Source of the DNA: Pseudomonadota bacterium
GTDB taxonomy: Bacteria > Pseudomonadota > Gammaproteobacteria > Burkholderiales > Gallionellaceae
Reading direction: 5' to 3'
NCBI GenBank assembly: GCA_021822115.1
Contig: JAJZSA010000031.1
Coordinates: 1 to 26,014, forward strand
Length of the DNA: 26,014 bases
This document shows, in pieces, positions 6,882 to 15,242 of this stretch. Position numbers and translations under genes: made by a program. Position 1 is the stretch's first letter, and each line of letters opens with the position of its first letter. The notes beneath the pieces are model-generated. The model saw only the letters and a list, made by a program, of their open reading frames with translations, was not told the origin of the DNA and did not search any database.

Positions 6882-8930
6882 ATGGCTGATCTGACGGGAT
6901 TGATCCGGCATATGACGCTGGGGCGGTTGCTCCTGTTGTTGTCTATGCTGGCATTGACGCTGGCTTTCGCGCTGATCTTCGGTCTGTCCGGCACGATGCG
7001 CGACAAGGCGGTGCACGATCTGGCACGCGAGGATGCGCGCCAGACTTCGCAACTGATCTTCCAGAGCCTGTATTCCGCCATGCGCAAGGGCTGGGGCAAG
7101 GACGATATCAATGAAGCCATCCAGCGTCTGAACAGCCAGTTCCCCGAGTTGAGCGTCCGCATCTACCGTGGCGAGGTGGTGGCCCGGCAGTTCGGCGAGA
7201 TGCCGGGCGAGCATGCTGCCGTGGCGGCCGACCCCATGCTGGGCCAGGCCATGCAGACGGGCAAGGAGGTATTGCTGTTCCCCGCGCCGGAGGAGATCCG
7301 TTATCTGTACCCGGTGGTCGCCACCCAGGAGTGCCTGGTCTGTCACACCCAGTCGCATGTGGGTGCGGTGCATGGCGTGATCGACATCATCTATCCGGTG
7401 AAGAACCTCAAGGTGTCGTTCAGCAGCGTGCTCAACAGCATGCTGGGCTATACGCTGGGCATCATCGGTTTCGTGTTCCTGGTGCTCTACATCAAGCTGC
7501 GCTATCTGCTGGTGCTGCCCATCGCCAACCTGGTGGGGGTGATGCGCGAGATCTCCGCTGACATGGACCTGACGCGGCGCGTCAAATATGAAGTACCGCT
7601 GCTGGAACTGCGCCATCTGGCGGATTACTTCAACGGCCTGCTGAAGACCGTGCATGAATACAACGAACGACTGGAGGCGTTGTCCACGCACGATCCGCTG
7701 ACGGATCTGTACAACCGACGCAAGTTCGAGGACTTCCTGCATCACGAGATCATCCGCTCGGCGCGCCATCAGCGCAGCTTCTCGCTGATCATGGTCGATC
7801 TCGACAATTTCAAATACATCAACGACACCTTCGGCCATCCCATCGGCGATCTGGTGCTGAAGGAACTGGCATTGCTGCTCGGCGAGGGGCTGCGCAAGGG
7901 CGATGTGCTGGCGCGGCTGGGCGGTGACGAATTCGCCATCCTGTTGCCGGAGACCGGGCGCGACAACGGGTTGCGGGTGGCGAACAAGTTGCACCAGGCG
8001 CTGGACAAGCGCGAATTCGAGCTGCCGGTGGGCAAGGTGCGCTGCACTGCCAGCTTCAGTCTGGTGGCCTACCCCGAGGATGGGCAGACCGAGAGCGAGA
8101 TCTATTCGGCCATGGATGTGGTGCTGTACAAGGCCAAATCGCGCGGCAAGAACCAGGTGATGACGGCCGAGAGCGAGGAAGACCGCAGCATGATGAGCGT
8201 GTTCCGTCAGGGCGAGTTCCTGCGGGCGGCGTTGCGCGAGGACCGCGTGGAGGCGCATCTGCAACCCATCATCAATCTCAAGGATGGCAGCGTGAAAGCG
8301 TATGAGGTGCTGGCGCGCATCCGCGATGGCGAGGTGGTGGTGCCGGCCGGCGAGTTCGTCGATGTGGCGGAGAAGCTGGGCATGGCGCAGGAGATGGACA
8401 GTGTGGTGTTCCGCAAGGGGCTGGCACATTACGCCGCCGTCGCGCGCAAAGCGCCGCAGGCCAAGTTCTTCTTCAACCTGTTCCCGCGCAGCTTCAACGA
8501 CATCGAGTGGGTGCGCACCATGCCGGCGCTGGCGCGCGCAGCCGGCGTACCGTGCGAATGCATCGTGCTGGAACTGACCGAGCGCGAGGCGCTGCCCAAC
8601 CTGACCCAGGTGCGCGCGGTGATCGAGGAGCTCAAGGGCACCGGCATCAAGATCGCACTGGACGATTTCGGCAGCGGCTTCTCTTCCTTCATGTATCTGA
8701 AATACCTGCCGGTGGATTACGTGAAGATCGAGGGTAGCTTCGTGCAGCAGATCGTCAACGATCCGCGCGACCGCATCATGGTGGAGCACATCAACCATAT
8801 GGCGCACCAGTTCGGCCTGAAGACCATCGCCGAGTTCGTGGAGGACGAGGCCACCGCCAGGATGCTGGCGGAGATCGGGGTGGATAGCGCGCAGGGCTAC
8901 CACTTCGGCCGTCCCGGTATGCCGGAATGA
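6882..8930 (+). CDS. Membrane c-di-GMP enzyme with periplasmic CXXCH haem-type sensor, HAMP, GGDEF and EAL domains
   Basis: This 682-aa protein has a transmembrane helix (about 15-36), a periplasmic region (37-185) with the c-type haem motif CLVCH at 151-155, a second transmembrane helix (about 187-208), a HAMP-like linker (about 210-262), a GGDEF domain (about 268-425) and an EAL domain (about 440-680). GGDEF is intact at 347-351 and an RxxD inhibitory site (RKGD, 338-341) sits five residues before it. The EAL motif reads EVLAR (Glu475), with Asn532, Glu564, Asp594-Asp595, Lys615, Glu651 and Gln671 present, so both synthesis and breakdown of c-di-GMP look possible. The haem region resembles the DUF3365/Tll0287-like sensor group. 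ATG 6882 is chosen for its strong RBS; a TTG at 6858 is rejected. Haem attachment is inferred from the motif and periplasmic position. Confidence 0.92.
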   Translation: MADLTGLIRHMTLGRLLLLLSMLALTLAFALIFGLSGTMRDKAVHDLAREDARQTSQLIFQSLYSAMRKGWGKDDINEAIQRLNSQFPELSVRIYRGEVVARQFGEMPGEHAAVAADPMLGQAMQTGKEVLLFPAPEEIRYLYPVVATQECLVCHTQSHVGAVHGVIDIIYPVKNLKVSFSSVLNSMLGYTLGIIGFVFLVLYIKLRYLLVLPIANLVGVMREISADMDLTRRVKYEVPLLELRHLADYFNGLLKTVHEYNERLEALSTHDPLTDLYNRRKFEDFLHHEIIRSARHQRSFSLIMVDLDNFKYINDTFGHPIGDLVLKELALLLGEGLRKGDVLARLGGDEFAILLPETGRDNGLRVANKLHQALDKREFELPVGKVRCTASFSLVAYPEDGQTESEIYSAMDVVLYKAKSRGKNQVMTAESEEDRSMMSVFRQGEFLRAALREDRVEAHLQPIINLKDGSVKAYEVLARIRDGEVVVPAGEFVDVAEKLGMAQEMDSVVFRKGLAHYAAVARKAPQAKFFFNLFPRSFNDIEWVRTMPALARAAGVPCECIVLELTEREALPNLTQVRAVIEELKGTGIKIALDDFGSGFSSFMYLKYLPVDYVKIEGSFVQQIVNDPRDRIMVEHINHMAHQFGLKTIAEFVEDEATARMLAEIGVDSAQGYHFGRPGMPE

Positions 8931-8949
8931 GCGCGGGCAGGGCTGCCGC

Positions 8950-8955
8950 TATAAT
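8950..8955 (+). promoter_or_regulatory. Consensus -10 box (TATAAT) for the ABC exporter gene
   Basis: A perfect TATAAT lies 29 bases before the ATG at 8985, in the 54-base gap after the GGDEF-EAL gene. No -35 hexamer of quality is visible 16-18 bases upstream, so it may depend on an activator or on the -10 alone. It suggests the exporter has its own promoter. Confidence 0.5.
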
Positions 8956-8984
8956 GCGCGCTCCCTAATCCCTGCGCTTATCCG

Positions 8985-10778
8985 ATGCGTCACGCCAGTC
9001 ATTCGTCCTCTCACGCTTCCGGCCCGGTCACGCGCGCCGACTGGAAGGTGATCCGCAGCCTCGTCCCCTATCTGCTCGAATTCAAGTGGCGGGTGCTGTT
9101 CGTCATCCTGCTGCTGATCGGTTCCAAGCTGGCGAACGTGGCGGTGCCGCTGGCGCTGAAGGACATCGTCGATGCCATGGGGCAGCCCAAGGCCATGCTG
9201 GCGGTGCCGGTGCTGCTGATCGTGGGCTATGGACTGCTGCGCCTGGTGTCCACGCTGTTCGGCGAATTGCGCGACGCCCTGTTCGCCAAGGTGACGCAAC
9301 GTGCCATCCGCCGCGTGGCATTGCAGGTGTTCGAGCATCTGCACAGCCTGAGCCTGCGCTTCCATCTGGAGCGTCAGACCGGCGGCGTCTCGCGCGACAT
9401 CGAGCGCGGCACGCGCGGCATCAGCTTCCTGCTCACCTTCCTGCTGTTCAACATCCTGCCCACGCTGCTGGAGATCGCCCTGGTGGCGATCATCCTGTTC
9501 GTCAAATACGACCCGTGGTTCGCCATCATCACCTTCGTCACGCTGGCGGCCTATATCGCGTTCACGCTGGTGGTCACCGAGTGGCGCATGGTGTTCCGGC
9601 GCACCATGAACGACATGGATTCCAAGGCCAACACGCGCGCCATCGACAGCCTGCTCAACTATGAGACGGTGAAGTATTTCGGCAACGAGAAGTACGAGGT
9701 GGAGCGTTACGACGAACAGATGCGCAACTGGGAAGTGTCCGCCGTGCGCAACCAGACCTCGCTGGCCACCTTGAACGCGGGACAGAGCATCATCATCGCC
9801 GTCGGCGTCACGCTGCTCATGCTGCTGGCTGCGCAGCGCGTGGTGGAAGGCAGCATGACGGTGGGCGATCTGGTGCTGGTCAACGTCTACATGCTGCAAC
9901 TGTACATGCCGCTACACTTCCTCGGCTTCGTCTATCGCGAGATCAAGAACGCGCTGGCGGACATGGAGAAGATGTTCCGCCTGCTGGACGAGAACCGCGA
10001 GGTGGAGGACGCGCCCGGCGCGCCGGCCTTGCAGTTGACGCATGGCGCGGTGCGCTTTGAGGCGGTGGATTTCTCCTACGACCCGAAACGGCAGATCCTG
10101 CATGGCGTGAGTTTCGACATCCCGGCCGGGCATACGGTGGCCGTGGTGGGCGCGAGCGGGGCGGGCAAGTCCACGCTGTCGCGCCTGCTGTTCCGTTTCT
10201 ATGACGTGGACAGTGGCGCGGTCGCCATCGACGGGCAGGATATCCGCGGCGTGACCCAGGCCAGCCTGCGCGCGGCCATCGGCATCGTGCCGCAGGATAC
10301 CGTGCTGTTCAACGACACCATCTATTACAACATCGCCTACGGCCGGCCCGGCGCGACGCGCGACGAGGTGTTGCGTGCGGCGCAGGCGGCGCATATCCAT
10401 CATTTCATCGAATCGCTGCCGCAGGGCTACGACACCATGGTCGGCGAGCGCGGGCTGAAGCTGTCCGGCGGCGAGAAGCAGCGCGTGGCCATCGCGCGCG
10501 CCATGCTCAAGGACCCGGCCATCCTGATCTTCGACGAGGCGACCTCGGCGCTGGATTCGCGTTCCGAGAAGGCCATCCAGGATGAGTTGCGCACCATCGC
10601 GCGCGAACGCACCACGCTGGTGATCGCTCACCGCCTGTCCACCGTGGTCGATGCCGAGCAGATCCTGGTGATGGACAAGGGGCGCATCGTGGAACGCGGC
10701 ACCCACCGCGAACTGCTGGCGCAGCAGGGCGTGTATGCCCAGATGTGGGCTTTGCAGCAGCAGGAAGCGCAGCATTGA
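8985..10778 (+). CDS. ABC exporter, Atm1/ABCB7/HMT1 family (fused membrane and ATPase domains)
   Basis: This 597-aa half-transporter has an N-terminal six-helix membrane domain (about 25-320) and a C-terminal ATPase: Walker A GASGAGKS at 389-396, Q-loop near PQD (436-438), signature LSGGE at 493-497, Walker B ILIFDE at 513-518 and H-loop His549. The membrane-domain segment SLLNYETVKYFGNE (222-235) is the hallmark of the Atm1 family, whose members export glutathione-linked compounds such as sulfur/iron-sulfur precursors or metal-thiol complexes. It would act as a homodimer in the inner membrane. Neighbouring genes give no substrate clue. The N-terminal 12 residues are Ser/His-rich. ATG 8985 is the only sensible start. 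In bacteria such genes are often called atm1-like or linked to heavy-metal tolerance. Confidence 0.93.
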   Translation: MRHASHSSSHASGPVTRADWKVIRSLVPYLLEFKWRVLFVILLLIGSKLANVAVPLALKDIVDAMGQPKAMLAVPVLLIVGYGLLRLVSTLFGELRDALFAKVTQRAIRRVALQVFEHLHSLSLRFHLERQTGGVSRDIERGTRGISFLLTFLLFNILPTLLEIALVAIILFVKYDPWFAIITFVTLAAYIAFTLVVTEWRMVFRRTMNDMDSKANTRAIDSLLNYETVKYFGNEKYEVERYDEQMRNWEVSAVRNQTSLATLNAGQSIIIAVGVTLLMLLAAQRVVEGSMTVGDLVLVNVYMLQLYMPLHFLGFVYREIKNALADMEKMFRLLDENREVEDAPGAPALQLTHGAVRFEAVDFSYDPKRQILHGVSFDIPAGHTVAVVGASGAGKSTLSRLLFRFYDVDSGAVAIDGQDIRGVTQASLRAAIGIVPQDTVLFNDTIYYNIAYGRPGATRDEVLRAAQAAHIHHFIESLPQGYDTMVGERGLKLSGGEKQRVAIARAMLKDPAILIFDEATSALDSRSEKAIQDELRTIARERTTLVIAHRLSTVVDAEQILVMDKGRIVERGTHRELLAQQGVYAQMWALQQQEAQH

Positions 10779-10822
10779 TGCGGCGGACGACCGGCGGCAA
10801 GGGGTGGCCGATGAATGGCAGT

Positions 10823-10858
10823 GGCGCCAAATCCGCGGGAAACGGCGCCAAAATCCGC
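10823..10858 (+). repeat. Tandem direct repeat GGCGCCAAATCCGC / GGCGCCAAAATCCGC
   Basis: Two near-identical 14-15-base copies (10823-10836 and 10844-10858) start 21 bases apart, that is two helical turns, within the 215-base gap between the exporter and the endopeptidase gene. They lie about 75-110 bases upstream of the candidate pbpG -35 box. The same-face spacing would suit a dimeric regulator, but no regulator is identified. The rest of this gap shows no convincing ORF. Confidence 0.45.
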
Positions 10859-10922
10859 TATCTGCCCGCCTTCTGCCGAGCATGTGTGGCGTGGAAAGGC
10901 CGTCCCTGGTGGGTTTTGCGCG

Positions 10923-10960
10923 ACAAGCCGACTTGTGAGACCGCCGATTTCCGGTATCCT
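10923..10960 (+). promoter_or_regulatory. Candidate sigma70 promoter of the PBP7-like gene with inverted repeat over the -35 box
   Basis: TTGTGA (10933-10938) and TATCCT (10955-10960) are separated by 16 bases and end 33 bases before the ATG at 10994. A small inverted repeat, ACAAG-CCGA-CTTGT (10923-10936), overlaps the -35 hexamer and could be an operator or chance. AAGAGG at 10982-10987 is a reasonable ribosome binding site. Confidence 0.4.
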
Positions 10961-10993
10961 GCGCCCCGTCCCTTAAGTAACAAGAGGTTAGCA

Positions 10994-11851
10994 ATGCGTC
11001 GATTCATGATCTCCACCCTGTTCGCCACCGCGGCCTTGTCGGCCCAGGCTGCAGGTGTCAGCCATGCCGACTACGGTCGTCTGCCCAAGCTGGGCTCGGC
11101 CATCGCGCTGATCTATGACCAGCAGACGCAGCAGCCGCTGTACACCAAGAATGCCGACTCGGTGGTGCCCATCGCTTCCATCTCCAAGCTGATGACCGCC
11201 ATGGTGGTGCTGGATGCTGATCTGCCCATGGATGAGCCGATCACCATCACGCGCGAAGACCGTGACCTGGTCAAAGGTACCCGTTCGCGCTTGAAGGAAG
11301 GTATGACCTTTACCCGTGGCGACTTGCTCACGCTGGCACTGATGGCTTCCGAGAACCGCGCGGCATCGGCCCTGGCGCGCACCTATCCGGGCGGGACCTC
11401 GGTGATGGTGGCGATGATGAATGCCAAGGCGCGTGCGCTGGGCATGGAAGACAGTCATTTCGAAGGGCCGGCCGGACTGACCAGCGAGAACGTCTCCACT
11501 GCGCAGGACCTGGTCAAGCTGGTCGAGGCTGCGCAGGGCTATGAAGCGATCCAGCGTGCGACCACCCAGCGCGCGCACTTGGTGCGCGTCAATGCGCGTC
11601 AGACGCTGCATTTCGTCAATACCAACCCGCTGGTGCGCAACAGCAACTGGGAGATCGGCGTGAGCAAGACGGGCTACATCAGCGAAGCCGGGCGTTGTCT
11701 GGTGATGCAGGCCAAGCTGTCGGAGCGCCCGACGGTGATCGTGCTGCTGGATTCCTGGGGCAAGAACACCCGCGTCGGCGACGCCGTCCGAATCAAAAGC
11801 TGGATGGAGCATCCGCCACGGCACGTTTCGCGTCAGAGCCGTATCCGCTGA
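10994..11851 (+). CDS. pbpG: D-alanyl-D-alanine endopeptidase, PBP7-like
   Basis: This 285-aa serine peptidase has a signal peptide (cleavage probably after AQA, residue 19) and all three penicillin-binding motifs of the S11 family: SISK (Ser62 nucleophile, Lys65), SEN (119-121) and KTG (225-227). The length and lack of a C-terminal amphipathic anchor resemble E. coli PBP7 (PbpG), which cuts D-Ala-meso-DAP cross-links in the periplasm during wall remodelling, rather than the DacA-type carboxypeptidases. ATG 10994 gives a clean signal peptide and has a ribosome binding site; the longer in-frame opening from 10745 would bury the signal peptide and is rejected. A hairpin follows the stop at 11873. 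It appears to be a single-gene unit. Confidence 0.92.
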   Translation: MRRFMISTLFATAALSAQAAGVSHADYGRLPKLGSAIALIYDQQTQQPLYTKNADSVVPIASISKLMTAMVVLDADLPMDEPITITREDRDLVKGTRSRLKEGMTFTRGDLLTLALMASENRAASALARTYPGGTSVMVAMMNAKARALGMEDSHFEGPAGLTSENVSTAQDLVKLVEAAQGYEAIQRATTQRAHLVRVNARQTLHFVNTNPLVRNSNWEIGVSKTGYISEAGRCLVMQAKLSERPTVIVLLDSWGKNTRVGDAVRIKSWMEHPPRHVSRQSRIR

Positions 11852-11872
11852 AGCGCCAGCTGGAGCGGAGCG

Positions 11873-11902
11873 CAAGGGGGCCGTCAGGCCCCCTTGTCAT
11901 TT
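11873..11902 (+). terminator. Perfect 10-bp hairpin after pbpG, probable terminator
   Basis: CAAGGGGGCC (11873-11882), loop GTCA and GGCCCCCTTG (11887-11896) form a perfect G+C-rich stem 21 bases after the pbpG stop. The trailing TCATTT is only a weak U-tract. The hairpin also lies immediately beyond the stop codon of the minus-strand 21-codon ORF, so it could serve both convergent genes. Confidence 0.65.
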
Positions 11903-11962
11903 GCGCAGGGCCAATACCACGATGGCGACCACGGCGATGAGGATGAACAGTTCGATGAACAT
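11897..11962 (-). CDS. Putative 21-aa single-span membrane microprotein
   Basis: On the minus strand, ATG at 11962-11960 opens 21 codons ending in TGA at 11899-11897. The peptide starts MFIELFIL, continues with an uninterrupted run of I, A and V residues, and ends VLALRK, so it is essentially one membrane helix with an acidic residue near the N-terminus and basic residues at the C-terminus. AGGA lies 6 bases upstream of the ATG, a good Shine-Dalgarno. A TAGAAT -10 box is found at 11994-11989, giving a leader of about 20 bases, and a perfect hairpin directly follows the stop. I do not recognise the protein. The combination of promoter box, ribosome binding site, membrane-helix composition and hairpin makes a real gene likely, although an ORF this short can occur by chance. 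Confidence 0.5.
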   Translation of the reverse strand: MFIELFILIAVVAIVVLALRK

Positions 11963-11988
11963 GGTTTTTCCTGATGGGACGGGCGTCC

Positions 11989-11994
11989 ATTCTA
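11989..11994 (-). promoter_or_regulatory. Candidate -10 box (TAGAAT) of the minus-strand microprotein gene
   Basis: Read on the minus strand, TAGAAT ends 26 bases before the ATG of the 21-codon ORF, followed by the AGGA ribosome binding site at 11972-11969. No clear -35 is seen. It is divergent from the nhaD -10 box 35 bases away. Confidence 0.4.
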
Positions 11995-12029
11995 CGCCGG
12001 ACGCGCGCGAAGACGCTGCCTGGCTGGGG

Positions 12030-12035
12030 TACAAT
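12030..12035 (+). promoter_or_regulatory. Candidate -10 box (TACAAT) for nhaD-tamA-tamB
   Basis: TACAAT in a GGGTACAATCCC setting lies 46 bases before the nhaD ATG. No strong -35 hexamer is visible. A consensus ribosome binding site, GGAGGA at 12071-12076, lies 5 bases before the ATG. Confidence 0.45.
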
Positions 12036-12081
12036 CCCGCGTCGTCCCTATTGCCATCGTACGCCTAGCCGGAGGAAACCC

Positions 12082-13488
12082 ATGATTCGTCTTGCCGCCC
12101 TGTTCGCCCTGTTGTCCATCCCCGCGCTCGCCTGCGCGAGTGACGGCATGCATCTGGATCTGACCGGGGAATGGGTGGGCATCGCCTCCCTGCTGTTGTT
12201 CTTCATCGCCTATCTCGCGGTGATGGCGGAAGAGTTCACTCAACTGCGCAAATCCAAGCCGGTGATGCTGGCGGCCGGCATCATCTGGGTCCTGATCGCC
12301 TGGTACTACCAGGACCACGGCATCCCGCACGTGGTGGAGACGGCGCTGCGCCACAACCTGGAGGAATATGCCGAGCTGATGCTGTTCCTCATCGTGGCGA
12401 TGACCTATATCAATGCGATGGATGAGCGCAATGTATTCGAGGCGCTACGCTCGTGGCTGGTGCGCAAGGGGCTCAGCTACCGCGCGCTGTTCTGGGTCAC
12501 CGGCATCCTCGCCTTCTTCATCTCGTCCATCGCCGACAACCTGACCACCGCCCTGTTGATGGGCGCGGTGGTGATGGCCGTGGGCAAGGATAACTCGAAG
12601 TTCATGGTGCTTGCGCTGATCAACCTGGTGATCGCCGCCAATGCAGGCGGCGCGTTCTCGCCGTTCGGCGACATCACCACGCTGATGGTGTGGCAGAAGA
12701 ACATCATGGCCAGCAACGGCCCGGTCGGCTTCTGGACCTTCTTCTATCTGTTCATCCCGGCACTGATGAACTGGTTCATCCCGGCGCTGGTGATGCATTT
12801 CTCCTTGCCCAAGGCCCGTCCCTCCAGCAGCGGCAAGATGGTAGCGATGAAGCGCGGTGCGCTCACCATCGCCGTGCTGTTCCTCGGCACCATCGCGCTG
12901 GCGGTGAGTTTCCACAGCATGCTGGAACTGCCCCCGGTGATCGGCATGCTGACCGGTATGGCCGTGCTCAAGTTCTATGCCTACTACCTGCGCAAGACCA
13001 CCAGCGGTCGCGCGCAGAAGAGCGCCGGCGAGATCGGCAGTCCGGCGCCGTTCGATATCTACCGCGAGGTGGCGCGCAGCGAGTGGGACACTTTGTTCTT
13101 CTTCTACGGCGTGGTGCTGTGTGTGGGCGGTCTGGGCTTCATCGGTTACCTGGCCATGCTGTCCGAGGTGATCTATGGTCAGTGGGGCGCGACCAACGCC
13201 AACATCGCCATCGGTCTGATCTCATCGGTGGTGGATAACATCCCGGTGATGTTCGCCGTGCTCACCATGCAGCCGGACATGTCCATCGGTGAATGGCTGC
13301 TGGTCACCCTCACTGCGGGTGTGGGCGGTTCGCTGCTGTCCATCGGCTCCGCCGCCGGTGTCGGCCTGATGGGGCAGGCGCGCGGCGTGTACACCTTCTT
13401 CGCCCACCTCAAATGGACACCGGTGATCGCCTTGGGTTACGCCGGCAGCATCGCCGTGCATCTGGCGATCAATCACGCCCTGTTCTGA
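12082..13488 (+). CDS. nhaD: Na+/H+ antiporter, NhaD family
   Basis: This 468-aa inner-membrane protein has about a dozen hydrophobic segments and the conserved features of NhaD antiporters (ion transporter superfamily): SSIADNLTTALLMGAVV (about 148-164), NAGGAFSPFGDITTLMVW (about 188-205) and SSVVDNIPVMFAV (about 379-391), with Asp and Asn residues in broken helices likely to bind the ion. It exchanges Na+ (or Li+) for protons to control pH and sodium. The N-terminal hydrophobic segment ends in ALACAS, like a cleavable signal peptide, common in this family. ATG 12082 is fixed by the GGAGGA ribosome binding site. Its stop overlaps the tamA start (TGATG), so an unrelated outer-membrane assembly gene is cotranscribed. 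Confidence 0.95.
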   Translation: MIRLAALFALLSIPALACASDGMHLDLTGEWVGIASLLLFFIAYLAVMAEEFTQLRKSKPVMLAAGIIWVLIAWYYQDHGIPHVVETALRHNLEEYAELMLFLIVAMTYINAMDERNVFEALRSWLVRKGLSYRALFWVTGILAFFISSIADNLTTALLMGAVVMAVGKDNSKFMVLALINLVIAANAGGAFSPFGDITTLMVWQKNIMASNGPVGFWTFFYLFIPALMNWFIPALVMHFSLPKARPSSSGKMVAMKRGALTIAVLFLGTIALAVSFHSMLELPPVIGMLTGMAVLKFYAYYLRKTTSGRAQKSAGEIGSPAPFDIYREVARSEWDTLFFFYGVVLCVGGLGFIGYLAMLSEVIYGQWGATNANIAIGLISSVVDNIPVMFAVLTMQPDMSIGEWLLVTLTAGVGGSLLSIGSAAGVGLMGQARGVYTFFAHLKWTPVIALGYAGSIAVHLAINHALF

Positions 13489-15242
13489 TGAGCGGTGCCG
13501 CCGTGCCCCGGCATGGCCCGCGCTGGCGATGCTGGGTGTTCCTCCTGTCTTTCGGCTGGGTCGGCCTGGCGCATGGCTTCGGTAGCCGAGCCCCGGTCGC
13601 TATCGACATCCCTGACGCCTTGCGTCCGCTGCTCGAACAATATTTCAAAGCGCCGGAAACGATATTGCAGAGCGAAGCCGAGCGCGGTGTGTTCCTGCGT
13701 CGTGCCCAGCGCGAGATCCCCGAACTGCTGGCGACGGAAGGCTATTTCTCGGCGCAGGTGCAATTGCGCGGGGTGGCGCCCGACGGTGTGATGCAACTGC
13801 TCGTGCAGCCCGGCCCGCGCACGCTGGTGATTGGCGTGGACATCGAGTTTCGCGGGGTGCTGATGCAGGATGCGGGGCGCGTCGCGCGCTTGCGTGCCGC
13901 CTGGGGGTTGCCGGTCGGCAAACCGTTCCGTGCCGCTGCCTGGGATCAGGCCAAGGCCGAACTACTGGCGCAGGTGGCGGAGGAGGATTTCGCCGCGGCA
14001 CGCGTGTTGAGCAGTGCCGCGGAGGTGGATGCCGAGCATGCGGTGGCGCGCCTCAAGGTGGTGATCGATTCCGGTCCGCGTTATCGCTTCGGCACCTTGC
14101 AGGTGGGCGGACTGGAGCGTTACGAACCTTACCTGGTGGAGCGCCACGCCACCTTCAAGAACGGTCAGCCGTATCGGCGCAGCCTGCTGCTGGCGTTCCA
14201 GGCGCAGTTGCAGAAGCAGCCGCAGTTCAGTTCGATCATCGTCAATCTGGATACCGCTTCCGCGATGGAGGCGGAGGATGAACGTACTGCTCCGGTCAAG
14301 GTGCAGGTGGTGGAAGCCAAGTCGCGCAAGGTGTCGTTCGGTGTCGGTTACAGCACCAACAACGGCACGCGCAACGAACTCAGTTACCAGAGCTATAACT
14401 TCCTCAACCAGGCGTGGACCCTGAACGGCTCCACCACGGTGGAACAGAATCGCCAGTATGTCGCACTGGCGCTGGATACGCCGCCCAATCCGCTCGGCTA
14501 TCGTTTGCTGTGGCGCGCCAGCGGCGAGCGCACCGACATCCAGGAGCTGGTCACGCGGCGCGACAAGTTCGGCGTCACGCGTACGCGCAACCTGTATGGC
14601 ATCGATACCGGTCTCAGCCTCAACTGGCAGCAGGAACGCCGCATGCCGCGTGGCGGTATCCGCGAGACCGACCAGGCGCTGCTGCTGGATTGGCATTGGC
14701 TGCGCCGAGCCGTGGACGATCCGCTGGCGCCGATGTCCGGCATGCTGACCGAGGTGCGCATCGGCGGCGCCAGCAAATCGTTCGCTTCCGACCAGGATTT
14801 CGTGCGCAGCTATGTGCGCCAGCAAGCGTGGTTCCCGCTCGCCGCGCACGACGTGTTGGCGTTGCGCGGCGAGGTCGGTTATACCGCCTCCACCACGCGC
14901 CTCGGCATCCCGCAGGAATATCTGTATCGCGTGGGCGGTACGCAGACGGTGCGCGGTTTCGCCTATCAGAGCATCGGTTATCAGGAAGGCGGTGCGGTGG
15001 TGGGGGGCCGTGCCATGAGCACGGTGAGCGCAGAATATACGCACTGGTTCAACGCATGGGGCGTGGCGCTGTTCGTGGATGCCGGCGCTGCCGCCGATAC
15101 CGCACCGACCTTGCGCTGGTATCGAGGACATGGACTGGGGGCGCGCTGGAAGAGTCCGGTCGGCCCATTGGCGTTGGATGTCGCGCGCGGTCAGGGTGAG
15201 CCGTCCAATCGTGTCCACTTCGCCGTGGCGGTGGCGTTCTGA
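13488..15242 (+). CDS. tamA: Translocation and assembly module subunit TamA (Omp85 family)
   Basis: This 584-aa outer-membrane protein has an N-terminal signal-type hydrophobic segment (about 14-30), POTRA domains (about 38-270) and a C-terminal 16-strand beta-barrel of the Omp85/BamA type. The barrel shows the VRGF lid motif at about 488-491, GLGARWKSPVGPLALDVARG near the end and a terminal phenylalanine (VAVAF) as expected for BAM substrates. TamA works with TamB to insert outer-membrane proteins and has also been tied to lipid transport. ATG 13488 overlaps the nhaD stop by one base; the longer in-frame opening from 13293 runs through nhaD and is rejected. The tamB start overlaps its stop in the same way, which fixes its partner. 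Confidence 0.95.
   Translation: MSGAAVPRHGPRWRCWVFLLSFGWVGLAHGFGSRAPVAIDIPDALRPLLEQYFKAPETILQSEAERGVFLRRAQREIPELLATEGYFSAQVQLRGVAPDGVMQLLVQPGPRTLVIGVDIEFRGVLMQDAGRVARLRAAWGLPVGKPFRAAAWDQAKAELLAQVAEEDFAAARVLSSAAEVDAEHAVARLKVVIDSGPRYRFGTLQVGGLERYEPYLVERHATFKNGQPYRRSLLLAFQAQLQKQPQFSSIIVNLDTASAMEAEDERTAPVKVQVVEAKSRKVSFGVGYSTNNGTRNELSYQSYNFLNQAWTLNGSTTVEQNRQYVALALDTPPNPLGYRLLWRASGERTDIQELVTRRDKFGVTRTRNLYGIDTGLSLNWQQERRMPRGGIRETDQALLLDWHWLRRAVDDPLAPMSGMLTEVRIGGASKSFASDQDFVRSYVRQQAWFPLAAHDVLALRGEVGYTASTTRLGIPQEYLYRVGGTQTVRGFAYQSIGYQEGGAVVGGRAMSTVSAEYTHWFNAWGVALFVDAGAAADTAPTLRWYRGHGLGARWKSPVGPLALDVARGQGEPSNRVHFAVAVAF

Noticed and set aside
6828..8903. A 691-codon minus-strand open frame opposite the GGDEF-EAL gene
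   Set aside because: The composition is typical of an antisense shadow (His, Gln and Asp rich), and it fully overlaps a gene with intact catalytic motifs.
10745..10993. N-terminal extension of the PBP7-like protein into the upstream gap
   Set aside because: It would overlap the exporter gene and bury the signal peptide; ATG 10994 has a ribosome binding site and an ideal signal sequence.
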